Below, one piece after another: positions 55,721 to 64,000 of a stretch of 64,000 nt of DNA. The notes beneath the pieces were generated by a model. The model made no database searches. It had not been told where the DNA came from and worked only from the letters and a program-made list of their open reading frames with translations. The position numbers and the translations under genes were made by a program. This DNA comes from Arion vulgaris. Lineage: Eukaryota > Mollusca > Gastropoda > Stylommatophora > Arionidae. Positions within the stretch are counted from its first letter, which is position 1; every line of letters starts with the position of its first letter. Where the stretch lies: NCBI GenBank assembly GCA_020796225.1, contig CM036765.1:1529228-1593227 (forward strand), read 5' to 3'.

Positions 55721-56085
55721 GCTACTTGAGTCGTATTTAACCAGTTCTTGTGTTTCATAAATAAAATAAGGCATTAATAACTCTCTGATATTGTCAATTC
55801 CTGGATTCTAATCTGTATATTTGCACCTGGCTACGTCATCGACTGTTGATACTTGGATGCAACACTGACAGTTGATCAGTTTTAGATATTGTCATCAGTG
55901 ATGGATTAAGATGATGTCAGAGCTACAGCTACTGCTACTGCCATCATACGGGTACTATCTTCAATATGAGCTACAGCTACTGCCAACATACACGTACTAT
56001 CTTGAATATCAGCTACAGCTACTGCCAACATACACGTACTATCGTCAATGCATATATTATTAAAAAATGACATAACGAGATAGCA
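55721..56085. repeat. Unassigned sequence with a 39-45-bp repeat, 3 copies
   Basis: Three copies of agctacagctactgccaaca plus tacacgtactatcttcaat lie at about 55,921-56,050. The rest is unassigned. Confidence 0.7.
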
Positions 56086-56089
56086 TCCA

Positions 56090-56265
56090 CTTTTCTACTG
56101 AAGCTACCTAGGAAAAACTAGCTGAGGATCGAGTTATATGGAAAACAACATTACGCAAAGGTGTAGAATATGTTGAAAAGAGATTTAGGGTTGAGCTGAA
56201 AGACAAAAGAGACAATCGAAAACTTACAGTAAAACACTTGCAAATTGACCGTCTGTCAAGACAAA
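56090..56265 (+). pseudogene. Possible LINE C-terminal remnant
   Basis: One plus frame reads KLAEDRVIWKTTLRKGVEYV and EKRFRVELKDKRDNRK. The AxDRxxWRxxxxxG...E+R......KR..RK pattern is typical of LINE C-termini. A stop lies upstream at the LGKTS equivalent. Only about 60 codons; family unknown. Confidence 0.45.
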
Positions 56266-56560
56266 ACAGAACCATATATACCTGGCCCGTGTATTATATA
56301 TATATATCATGTTTTGATACGGTTCTGATTCTAATAAATATATATATCATGTTTTGATACGGTAAGGATTATTGTTCTTGCTATTAATAATCTGCATAAG
56401 ATAATAAAAGAAAGCGAAGAGACAAAACCAGAACCCATGTTGGATGAAATGCGCCTGGCCATCAAAAGTCTGAAAAAGAGGTCACCAGGGTGTGACGATA
56501 TACCAGGAATTGATTCAAGCAGGCGGGGAGGCCAGTGTTCGGGTATATCATAAATTGTGC

Positions 56561-57439
56561 AAAACACGTAATTACAAAGTACTGTAGTTTTACAAATTAC
56601 AAAAACAATGACAAAATACAGCAACGTTTCGACCAACAAGGCCTTTATCAAGCAAACGAACAAACAGGAGTGACAAATTAAAATGAAACACAAATGGACG
56701 ACCAAATACAAACGTATCTAAGGAAAATCTGGAATAAAAAACGAATAACGAAATAAATGGAACACAAAAACACACATAAAAACTAGAAATAGAAAGGAAA
56801 AGAAACAATGAAACATCTAGTAAATATATAACTGAATACATGCAACATATACCCATATAGATTACAAAGCAGGGGAAGAGAAAGTACTAAGAAGCATAAG
56901 AATGGAATATAACATGAATACACGCAACATATACCCATATAGATTACAAAGCATGGGAAGAGAAAGTACTAAAAAGCATAAGAATGTAATACGTTGAGCC
57001 CGCGTGGTCGCAAGGTACCATACAAGAAATCAACCGATTCTCCAGAGCAAATCGACTGCGATCATCGAGGAACATGATCGGATGGCTGTGACCTGGACAT
57101 CGTGAGCACCTAAATGGCCAGTGCCATTGAAATGGGTGGCTACAGGGGTCACAGAGCATTGGCGTATGTCGCGTAAGTGTTGGGCGAATCGGTCACTGAG
57201 CTCTTGCCTGTCTCGCCGATATAAGCCTTGTTACACCGCTTACAGATAATAGCATAGATAAGATTACGGGACTCGCATGTGAACCCATCGTCAATAAGAA
57301 ACGTGCCTAAAGGAAAATATACAGTACGCGTCTGTATCACATAAGCACACGTGTTGCAACGCCGACGACCACACTGGACAGTGCCAAAATGAGTCTGGAT
57401 ATTGGACTTAAGGCGACTGTGTACCAACATATCCTTAAA
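56561..57439 (-). pseudogene. PLE inverted left arm (GIY-YIG and tail)
   Basis: Minus strand: LVHSRLKSNIQTHFGTVQCG, RRRCNTCAYVIQTRTVYFPL, CESRNLIYAIICKRCNKAYI and GETGK in one 93-codon frame (57,430-57,149), then a frameshift near 57,200 and the noncoding tail with ttgataaaggcc..ggtcgaaac (about 56,625-56,655). GIY-YIG chemistry uses the AYIGETG-type strand and downstream arginine and glutamate residues. Starts abruptly at the junction tatccttaaagtcattaag. Confidence 0.8.
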
Positions 57440-57455
57440 GTCATTAAGAACTTAG

Positions 57456-58465
57456 TTGCCACGAACGACCTTCCACCCAGTGCATCATCACTTTTGTGAT
57501 CGATACTGTTTGGGTAAACCGCCTTTATATGCTCCCAAAATTCATAAACTCCCACAATCCCGTAGACCTATCGTTTCTGCTTGCTCCTGCCCTACGGAAC
57601 ACATCTCCGAATTCCTTGATAGCATCTTTAATCCCATAGTCACCACACTCCCGTCATTTTGAAGGATACAAACCACGCTTTGTCTGTCTTTTCTACCATT
57701 GAGTTGCTACCCGAGAGAACCTACCGTCTCTTCCTCCTTGATGTGCGCTCATTGTACACTTCTATACCTCATCCTGACGGCCTTATAGCTTTCCAGTTCT
57801 TTCTCAATAGGAGAACTAATCCACTTGTGTCAACTTCTGCTCTCCTTCGTCTTGCGGAACTAGTTCTCACTCTTAACTCCTTTCAGTTTAATGACCAATT
57901 CTTTGAGCAGATCAGTGGGGTTGCCATGGGTACTAAAATGGGACCTAGTTATGCTTGTCTTTTCATGGGCTATCTTGAACACCTAGTATGGACTACATAT
58001 GATGGCCCCCTTCCGTCTGTCTATCACAGATACATTGATGACTGTATTGGCATCACTGATATGCCTGAAGCCGATTTGTCACGCTTCATTAATTTCATTA
58101 ATGTTTTCAACCCTTCTATTCGTTTTACTTCTCACATCTCCACTACTTGTGTCAACTTTCTTGACATTACTATCACCTTACGCCTATCCACTATCTATAC
58201 ATCAGTATATTACAAGCCTACTGATGCACATAGTTTTCTCTCTATACTTCTTCCCATCCCAGCTTGTCGTGACTCTTTGCCATTCTCGCAGCTCTTCGCC
58301 TTCGTCGCCTTTGTAGTGAGGACGATGATTTTCTTGAGAGAGCTCGCGAGATGTTTGATTTCTTTCGTAGGCGCCTATATCCGGAGAGGGTGCTTGTCTC
58401 GGCTATGCATCGAATTCAGAAAATCACTCGCCAGCAGGCCCTTACCAGTCAGCATGGACTACTAA
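57456..58465 (+). pseudogene. PLE reverse transcriptase
   Basis: Two overlapping frames: 57,456-57,662 (PKIHKLPQSRRPIVSACSCP, the PLE/telomerase-type PKIHK..RPIVS motif) and 57,659-58,465. In the second: FLLDVRSLYTSIPHPDGLIA (first catalytic aspartate), GVAMGTKMGPSYACLFMGYL, HRYIDDCIGI at about 58,022-58,051 (catalytic YIDD), CVNFLDITITL and SVYYKPTDAHSFL. A frameshift near 58,265-58,310 displaces the linker. The N-terminal part before PKIHK is missing. The short PKIHK spacing and YIDD box are typical of Penelope-like rather than LINE RTs. Only two frame breaks make it the best preserved RT in the window. Confidence 0.85.
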
Positions 58466-59100
58466 CTCTGACAGAGTAAAACTTATCTTAACTTACCACC
58501 CCATAGTTCCCTGGTGAAAATGTTTTATTCCGTCATCTGTCTCTCCTTAGATCAGATCCTGAGACCCGTTCTGTCTTCCCCAACTATCCTTTGGTGTCTT
58601 ACAGACGGGACAGAAGTCTTAAGGATATGTTGGTACACAGTCGCCTTAAGTCCAATATCCAGACTCATTTTGGCACTGTCCCGTGTGGTCGTCGGCGTTG
58701 CAACACGTGTGCTTATGTGATACAGACGCGTACTGTATCTTTCCTTTAGGCACGTTTCTTATTGACGATGGGTTCACATGCGAGTCCGTAATCTTATCTA
58801 TGCTATTATCTGTAAGCGGTGTAACAAGGCTTATATCGGCGAGACAGGCAAGAGGCTCAGTGACCGATTCGCCCAACACTTACGCGACATACGCCAATGC
58901 TCTGCGACCCCTGTAGCCACCCATTTCAATGGCACTGGCCATTTAGGTGCTCACGATGTCCCGGTCACAGCCATCCGATCATGTTCCTCGGATGATCGCA
59001 GTCGATTTGCTCTGGAGAATCGGTTGATTTCTTTGTATGGTACCTTGCGACCACGCGGGCTCAACGTATTACATTCTTATGCTTTTTAGTACTTTCTCTT
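58466..59100 (+). pseudogene. PLE C-terminal GIY-YIG endonuclease
   Basis: After a stop at 58,465 the reading continues in other frames: VFPNYPLVSYRRDRSL-like sequence, SRLKSNIQTHFGT, a C(G)RRRCNTC zinc-binding-like pair (58,690-58,712), then 58,778-59,089 open with RNLIYAIICKRCNKAYIGET, GKRLSDRFAQHLRDIRQC, DRSRFALENRLISLYGTLRP and RGLNVLHSYAF. The conserved tyrosines, the arginine in DRF, and the glutamate in LENRLI match the family pattern. In PLEs this nuclease is thought to nick the target for priming. Confidence 0.85.
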
Positions 59101-59399
59101 CCCATGCTTTGTAATCTATATGGTATATGTTGCATGTATTCATGTTATATTCCATTCTTATGCTTCTTAGTACTTTCTCTTCCCCTGCTTTGTAATCTAT
59201 ATGGGTATATTTGCATGTATTCAAGTTATATATTTACTAGATGTTTCATTGTTTCTTTTCCTTTCTATTTCTAGTTTTATGTGTGTTTTTTGTGTTCCAT
59301 TTATTTCGTTATTCGTTTTTATTCCAGATTTTCCTTAGATACGTTTGTATTTGGTCGTCCATTTGTGTTTCATTTTTAAATTTTTCACTCCTGTTTGTT

Positions 59400-59440
59400 C
59401 GTTTGCTTGATAAAGGCCTTGTTGGTCGAAACGTTGCTGT
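59400..59440 (+). ncRNA. Hammerhead-like hairpin in the PLE tail (degenerate)
   Basis: ttgataaaggccttgttggt plus cgaaac: a stem (aggcc/ggtc) between ttgataa and gaaa resembles the hammerhead ribozyme core, CUGANGA - stem II - GAAA. Two core positions differ. The same variant recurs at about 44,107-44,140 (minus) and 56,625-56,655 (minus), with a slightly changed one at 9,388-9,415. Penelope-like elements are known to carry hammerhead motifs. I cannot identify stems I and III, so activity is doubtful. Confidence 0.3.
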
Positions 59441-59479
59441 ATTTTGTCATTGTTTTTGTAATTTGTAAAACTACAGTAC

Positions 59480-61056
59480 TTTAGATTACGTGTTTTGCCA
59501 ATCAAATAGTTTGACTGCAGTTCCATATATATATACTGAATACTTTGTAATTACGTGTTTTGCCAATCAAATAGTTTGACTGCAGTTCCATATATATATA
59601 CTGAATACTTTGTAATTACGTGTTTTGCCAATCAAATAGTTTGACTGCAGTTCCATATATATATACTGAATACTTTGTAATTACGTGTTTTGCCAATCAA
59701 ATAGTTTGACTGCAGTTCCATATATATATACTGAATACTTTGTAATTACGTGTTTTGCCAATCAAATAGTTTGACTGCAGTTCCATATATATATATACTG
59801 AATACTTTGTAATTACGTGTTTTGCCAATCAAATAGTTTGACTGCAGTTCCATATATATATATACTGAATACTTTGTAATTACGTGTTTTGCCAATCAAA
59901 TAGTTTGACTGCAGTTCCAAAATATATATACTGAATACTTTGTAATTACGTATTTGCACAATCAAATAGTTTGACTGCAGTTCCATATATATATACTGAA
60001 TACTTTGTAATTACGTGTTTTGCCAATCAAATAGTTTGACTGCAGTTCCATATATATATATACTGAATACTTTGTAATTACGTGTTTTGCCAATCAAATA
60101 GTTTGACTGCAGTTCCATATATATATATACTGAATACTTTGTAATTACGTGTTTTGCACAATCAAATAGTTTGACTGCAGTTCCATATATATATATACTG
60201 AATACTTTGTAATTACGTGTTTTGCACAATCAAATAGTTTGACTGCAGTTCCAAAATATATATACTGAATACTTTGTAATTACGTATTTGCACAATCAAA
60301 TAGTTTGACTGCAGTTCCATATATATATACTGAATACTTTGTAATTACGTGTTTTGCACAATCAAATAGTTTGACTGCAGTTCCATATATATATACTGAA
60401 TACTTTGTAATTACTGTTTTGCAAATCAAATAGTTGACTGCAGTTCCATATATATATACTGAATACTTTGTAATTACGTGTTTTGCCAATCAAATAGTTT
60501 GACTGCAGTTCCATATATATATATATATATATACTAGAAAACTTTATAATTACGTGTTTTGCCAATCAAATAGTTTGACTGCAGTTCCATATATATACTG
60601 AATACTTTGTAATTACGTGTTTTGCCAATCAAATAGTTTGACTGCAGTTCCATATATATATACATAATACTTTGTAATTACGTGTTTTGACAATCAAATA
60701 GTTTGACTGCAGTTCCATATATATATACTGAATACTTTGTAATTACGTGTTTTGACAATCAAATAGTTTGACTGCAGTTCCATATATATATATTGAATAC
60801 TTTGTAATTACGTGTTTTGACAATCAAATAGTTTGACTGCAGTTCCATATATATATATACTGAATACTTTGTAATTACGTGTTTTGCCAATCAAATAGTT
60901 TGACTGCAGTTCCATATATATATACTGAATACTTTGTAATTACGTGTTTTGCCAATCAAATAGTTTGACTGCAGTTCCATATATATATACTGAATACTTT
61001 GTAATTACGTGTTTTGCACAATCAAATAGTTTGACTGCAGTTCCATATATATATAC
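59480..61056. repeat. 65-69-bp array of the PLE terminus, about 23 copies
   Basis: The unit contains tactttgtaattacgtgttt, tgccaatcaaatagtttgac and tgcagttcc followed by a TA run of variable length. The first unit is continuous with the PLE tail (actacagtactttagattac), so the array is the element's own 3' terminus in tandem. Variants: gccaatc/gcacaatc/gacaatc. Other PLE ends in the window (15,233; 44,015) hold a single copy. Confidence 0.93.
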
Positions 61057-61109
61057 TGAATAAATTGTGCACAAAGATATGGAAAAGCTCCCTGGCCAAA
61101 GGAATGGAA

Positions 61110-61709
61110 AAGATCAGTATTTATATCAGTATTTATATCAGTATTTATATCAGTATTTATATCAGTATTTATATCAGTATTTATATCAGTATTTATATCA
61201 GTATTTATATCAGTATTTATATCAGTATTTATATCAGTATTTATATCAGTATTTATATCAGTATTTATATCAGTATTTATATCAGTATTTATATCAGTAT
61301 TTATATCAGTATTTATATCAGTATTTATATCATTTTTATATCAGTATTTATATCAGTATTTATATCAGTATTTATATCAGTATTTATATCAGTATTTATA
61401 TCAGTATTTATATCAGTATTTATATCAGTATTTATATCAGTATTTATATCAGTATTTATATCAGTATTTATATCAGTATTTATATCAGTATTTATATCAG
61501 TATTTATATCAGTATTTATATCAGTATTTATATCAGTATTTATATCAGTATTTATATCAGTATTTATATCAGTATTTATATCAGTATTTATATCAGTATT
61601 TATATCAGTATTTATATCAGTATTTATATCAGTATTTATATCAGTATTTAGATCAGTATTTAGATCAGTATTTAGATCAGTATTTAGATCAGTATTTAGA
61701 TCAGTATTT
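61110..61709. repeat. 12-bp array in the LINE-F RT, about 50 copies
   Basis: The unit is atatcagtattt. The last six units and the first native copy read agatcagtattt. It sits exactly between PKEWKR and IPILKKG, at the SVFI codons of the RT. Twelve bp would keep the frame, but one shortened 11-bp unit near 61,330 shifts it, so the left and right RT parts are in different frames. Confidence 0.95.
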
Positions 61710-63004
61710 ATACCTATTCTAAAGAAGGGAAACCTGAAATTATGCACCAATTACAGAACTATTGCCCTTACAAGTCATGCCAGCAAAATTCTACTAAGAA
61801 TCATCATGAAGAGGATGGAACAAAAATTAGAAGATGAAATACACGAAATGCAAGCAGGTTTCAGAAGAGGTAAAGGCATTAGAGACCATATTTGTAGCAT
61901 CATTATCGAGAAATTCAGAGAATACAACATAGACCTGCATGCATGTTTCATAGACTATAGCAAGGCTTTCGACCATATACAACACCAGAAAATGTGGAAC
62001 ATCATGAAAGACATGCACTTTCCAACACACATAATACAACTCATAGAATCTCTATACCACGAACAACAGGCAACCATTAAAATAGGAGGTGAAATAGCTG
62101 CATGGTTCGAGATTCAAAAGGGGGTAAGACAAGGATGTATTTTATCCCCATACTTATTCAACATATATGCGGAGAACATCATGAGGAATGTAAAAGACGA
62201 TGCCAACTATGTGAATTACGACCCTCTCACTATAGGCGACAAATTCATACCAGAGCTTAGATGACTCTATCCACCAGCAAAGAGGATTTGGAAAACCTAA
62301 TCATGACGACCAAGAAACATAGTGAAGACCAGAATCTATATTTGAATACACGAAAAAATAAAAATAATGTCAACCTACAAAGCAAAAGGCTCATCCAACA
62401 TCCAAATAAACAATGAAAAACCCCAATGTATAGAGAGCTACGAATACCTGGGCTCAGTAGTCAACAATAATGGCGACTGCACCAAAGAGATCTCAAGAAG
62501 ATTGGCAATAGCAATCAAGAAGTTAAACACAATGAAGAACATGTGGCAAAGCACCAGAAAAATATTACAATTTAAAATACTGAGAACATGCATTTTGTCA
62601 GTGGCTACGTATGGTCCATTACACAAACAACAAGAACGAAAATCCAGTCCTTCGAAACGAAATGCTACAGAAAGATCCTACAAATACCATGGTCAGAAAA
62701 AAAGGAAGAACACGGATGTTCTGAAAAATCTGAATGTTAAAGACAATTGGCTGACAAACAATATACTGTACAGAAAAATTAGATACTTTGGTCACATCAA
62801 GCGTCACAATGGCCTAGAAAGAACATTACTAGAGAGCATGGTCCCAGGACGCAGAGACAGACCAAGAAGAAGATGGCTACAAGATATCAAAGAAAACATA
62901 AATATGTCCATTGGCGAAGTGGGTGAACTGGCTAGAGACAGAGTGAATTTCAGATGCGCTAGAAAGAGAGCAACGTCCTATAAAGGATACCTTAATGAAA
63001 ATGA

Positions 63005-63392
63005 TTAATAATACTATTACATACAGACATGGTGGAATTAATAATACTATTACATACAGACATGGTGGAATTAATAATACTATTACATACAGACATGGTG
63101 GAATTAATAATACTATTACATACAGACATGGTGGAATTAATAATACTATTACATACAGACATGGTGGAATTAATAATACTATTACATACAGACATGGTGG
63201 AATTAATAATACTATTACATACAGACATGGTGGAATTAATAATACTATTACATACAGACATGGTGGAATTAATAATACTATTACATAGACATGGTGGAAT
63301 TAATAATACTATACATACGCGTGGAATTAATAATACTATTACATACAGCGGTGGAATTAATAATACTATTACATACACGTATGGAATCGATA
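63005..63392. repeat. 33-bp array at the LINE-F stop codon, about 11.5 copies
   Basis: The unit is aataatactattacatacag plus acatggtggaatt. It starts at the stop codon of LINE-F, so it lies in the element's 3' noncoding end or directly behind it. The first eight or so units are identical; the last three have deletions. Frames are open on both strands (11 residues per unit); artefacts. Confidence 0.93.
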
Positions 63393-64000
63393 ATACTATA
63401 CATCATGATGAATCGATTCTGTATGACGGTCGACTCAACTGTTAGTCAGTCAAGATATTGAAAGACTGACCAGTGCTATATTGAACAATACATGAATGGC
63501 AGCGAATCGTGGACAATTTATAGTTTAAGCTTCTGTTGATTGATTATTCAGTTTCTTAGTGAGTTTACATATGTATATTATAGTCTTCGATTGATATATT
63601 TTCAGTTCCTAGTGAGATTTATAATATATAATATTAGTTTAAGCTTCTGGTTGATTGATATATTTTCAGTTTCTTTAGTGAGAGTTTTACATATAGATAT
63701 TATATTTAAGCTTCGTTGATTGATATATTTTAGTTTCTTTAGTGAGATTTCATATAATATTATAGTTTAGCTTCTGGTTGTTGATATATTTTCAGTTTCT
63801 TTAGAGTTTTACATTATATATTATAGTTCTAGTTCTTTACAGTGTGCTGTTTCCATTGTTGCCGTTGTAACAAATCTCCTTTCCCATATGCATATCACAT
63901 TCAATTATCCTCTCATTTATAATGATGATGATGAGAGCACATTTCCTTTATTATATTCTTGCTGATGATTTGTTGTAGTTCGAAGTTGTATTATATTTTA
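63393..64000. repeat. Degenerate 65-70-bp repeat and unassigned end
   Basis: About 63,520-63,840 holds 4-5 copies of a unit with tttaagcttctggttgattg, atatattttcagtttcttta and gtgag, many with indels. The final 160 bp show nothing recognisable. Confidence 0.7.

Larger units (their letters stand above)
56550..61070 (+). mobile_element. Composite Penelope-like insertion with 11-bp TSD
   Basis: Flanked by ataaattgtgc at 56,550-56,560 and 61,060-61,070, inside LINE-F. Left arm 56,561-57,439 (minus): the PLE 3' end, GIY-YIG region and noncoding tail, inverted. Right arm 57,440 onward (plus): RT, GIY-YIG region, tail, then about 23 copies of the terminal segment. Both arms have their 3' ends facing outward. 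The left arm is the inverse complement of about 58,617-59,480 of the right arm. Inverted, partly truncated neighbours are a known habit of Penelope-like elements, so the structure supports both the class and a single insertion event. Confidence 0.82.
56385..63008 (+). mobile_element. LINE-F copy split by a composite PLE
   Basis: Left part 56,385-56,560: EPMLDEMRLAIKSLKKR, SPGCDDIPG and, shifted, QAGGEASVRVYHKLC. Right part 61,071-63,008: [18 protein letters not shown], then a 12-bp array, [60 protein letters not shown] (62,118-62,178), a region where the catalytic box is not readable (62,190-62,280), YEYLGSVVNNNGDCTKEISR, RKIRYFGHIKRHNGLERTLL and GRRDRPRRRWLQDIKENI, to a stop at 63,006. The two parts join at a duplicated ataaattgtgc. 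Endonuclease and the extreme 5' end are missing. Frame breaks near 56,500, in the 12-bp array, near 62,265-62,365 and near 62,610. Confidence 0.85.

Overview
This window reads as a gene-poor, AT-rich, repeat-dominated piece of an animal nuclear genome. I find no convincing host gene, rRNA, tRNA or CRISPR. It holds fragments of at least eight APE-type non-LTR retrotransposon (LINE) families, Penelope-like elements (PLE: reverse transcriptase plus GIY-YIG endonuclease), tailed SINEs, a possible hAT-type element, and more than 40 tandem arrays. One SINE contains the string catgtcgtaagaggcgact, which I associate with molluscan, especially gastropod, repeats. A lophotrochozoan and probably a mollusc is therefore my best guess (inference, moderate to low confidence).

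Layout. 0.2-1.5 kb: a LINE-B 3' end with a 32-bp array, then a LINE-D end. 2.5-6.5 kb: one LINE-B copy (minus strand) carrying four separate internal tandem arrays, among them 37-38 copies of a 57-bp piece of its own reverse-transcriptase motif. 6.5-17.5 kb: mostly arrays (33, 21, 44, 12, 42, 26 and 94/33 bp units) with small PLE and LINE remnants. 17.5-22.4 kb: a nest in which a 3.25-kb RTE-sized LINE-H with a 13-bp target-site duplication (TSD) sits inside a LINE-A, itself apparently inside a hAT-like element. 22.5-31.8 kb: LINE-F, LINE-D and LINE-A pieces and large 25-bp and 27-32-bp arrays. 31.8-35.8 kb: degenerate arrays and RNase H-LINE ends. 36.5-40.4 kb: a 3.84-kb LINE with endonuclease, reverse transcriptase and RNase H domains, flanked by a 13-bp TSD. 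42-56 kb: arrays, a PLE fragment hit by a short LINE-A, LINE-E with an internal array, and a SINE with a 12-bp TSD. 56.4-63.4 kb: a LINE-F split by a 4.5-kb composite PLE with an 11-bp TSD, an inverted arm and 23 copies of its own terminal segment.

How it fits together. No gene set works together here. All element ORFs are broken by stops, frameshifts or repeat expansion. The unifying signal is that many minisatellites are amplified pieces of recognisable retroelement sequence: coding motifs, 3' tails or PLE termini. Unexpanded homologues of several units survive in other copies in the same window. Long ORFs inside arrays are by-products of stop-free units. Arrays at about 32.1-34.3 kb and 46.7-50.3 kb are rich in single-base indels while others are nearly perfect, so local assembly quality may differ.

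LINE-A to LINE-I are labels for this window only. Copy numbers are span divided by unit length, counted by eye. Coordinates of degenerate elements are good to about 10-30 bases.
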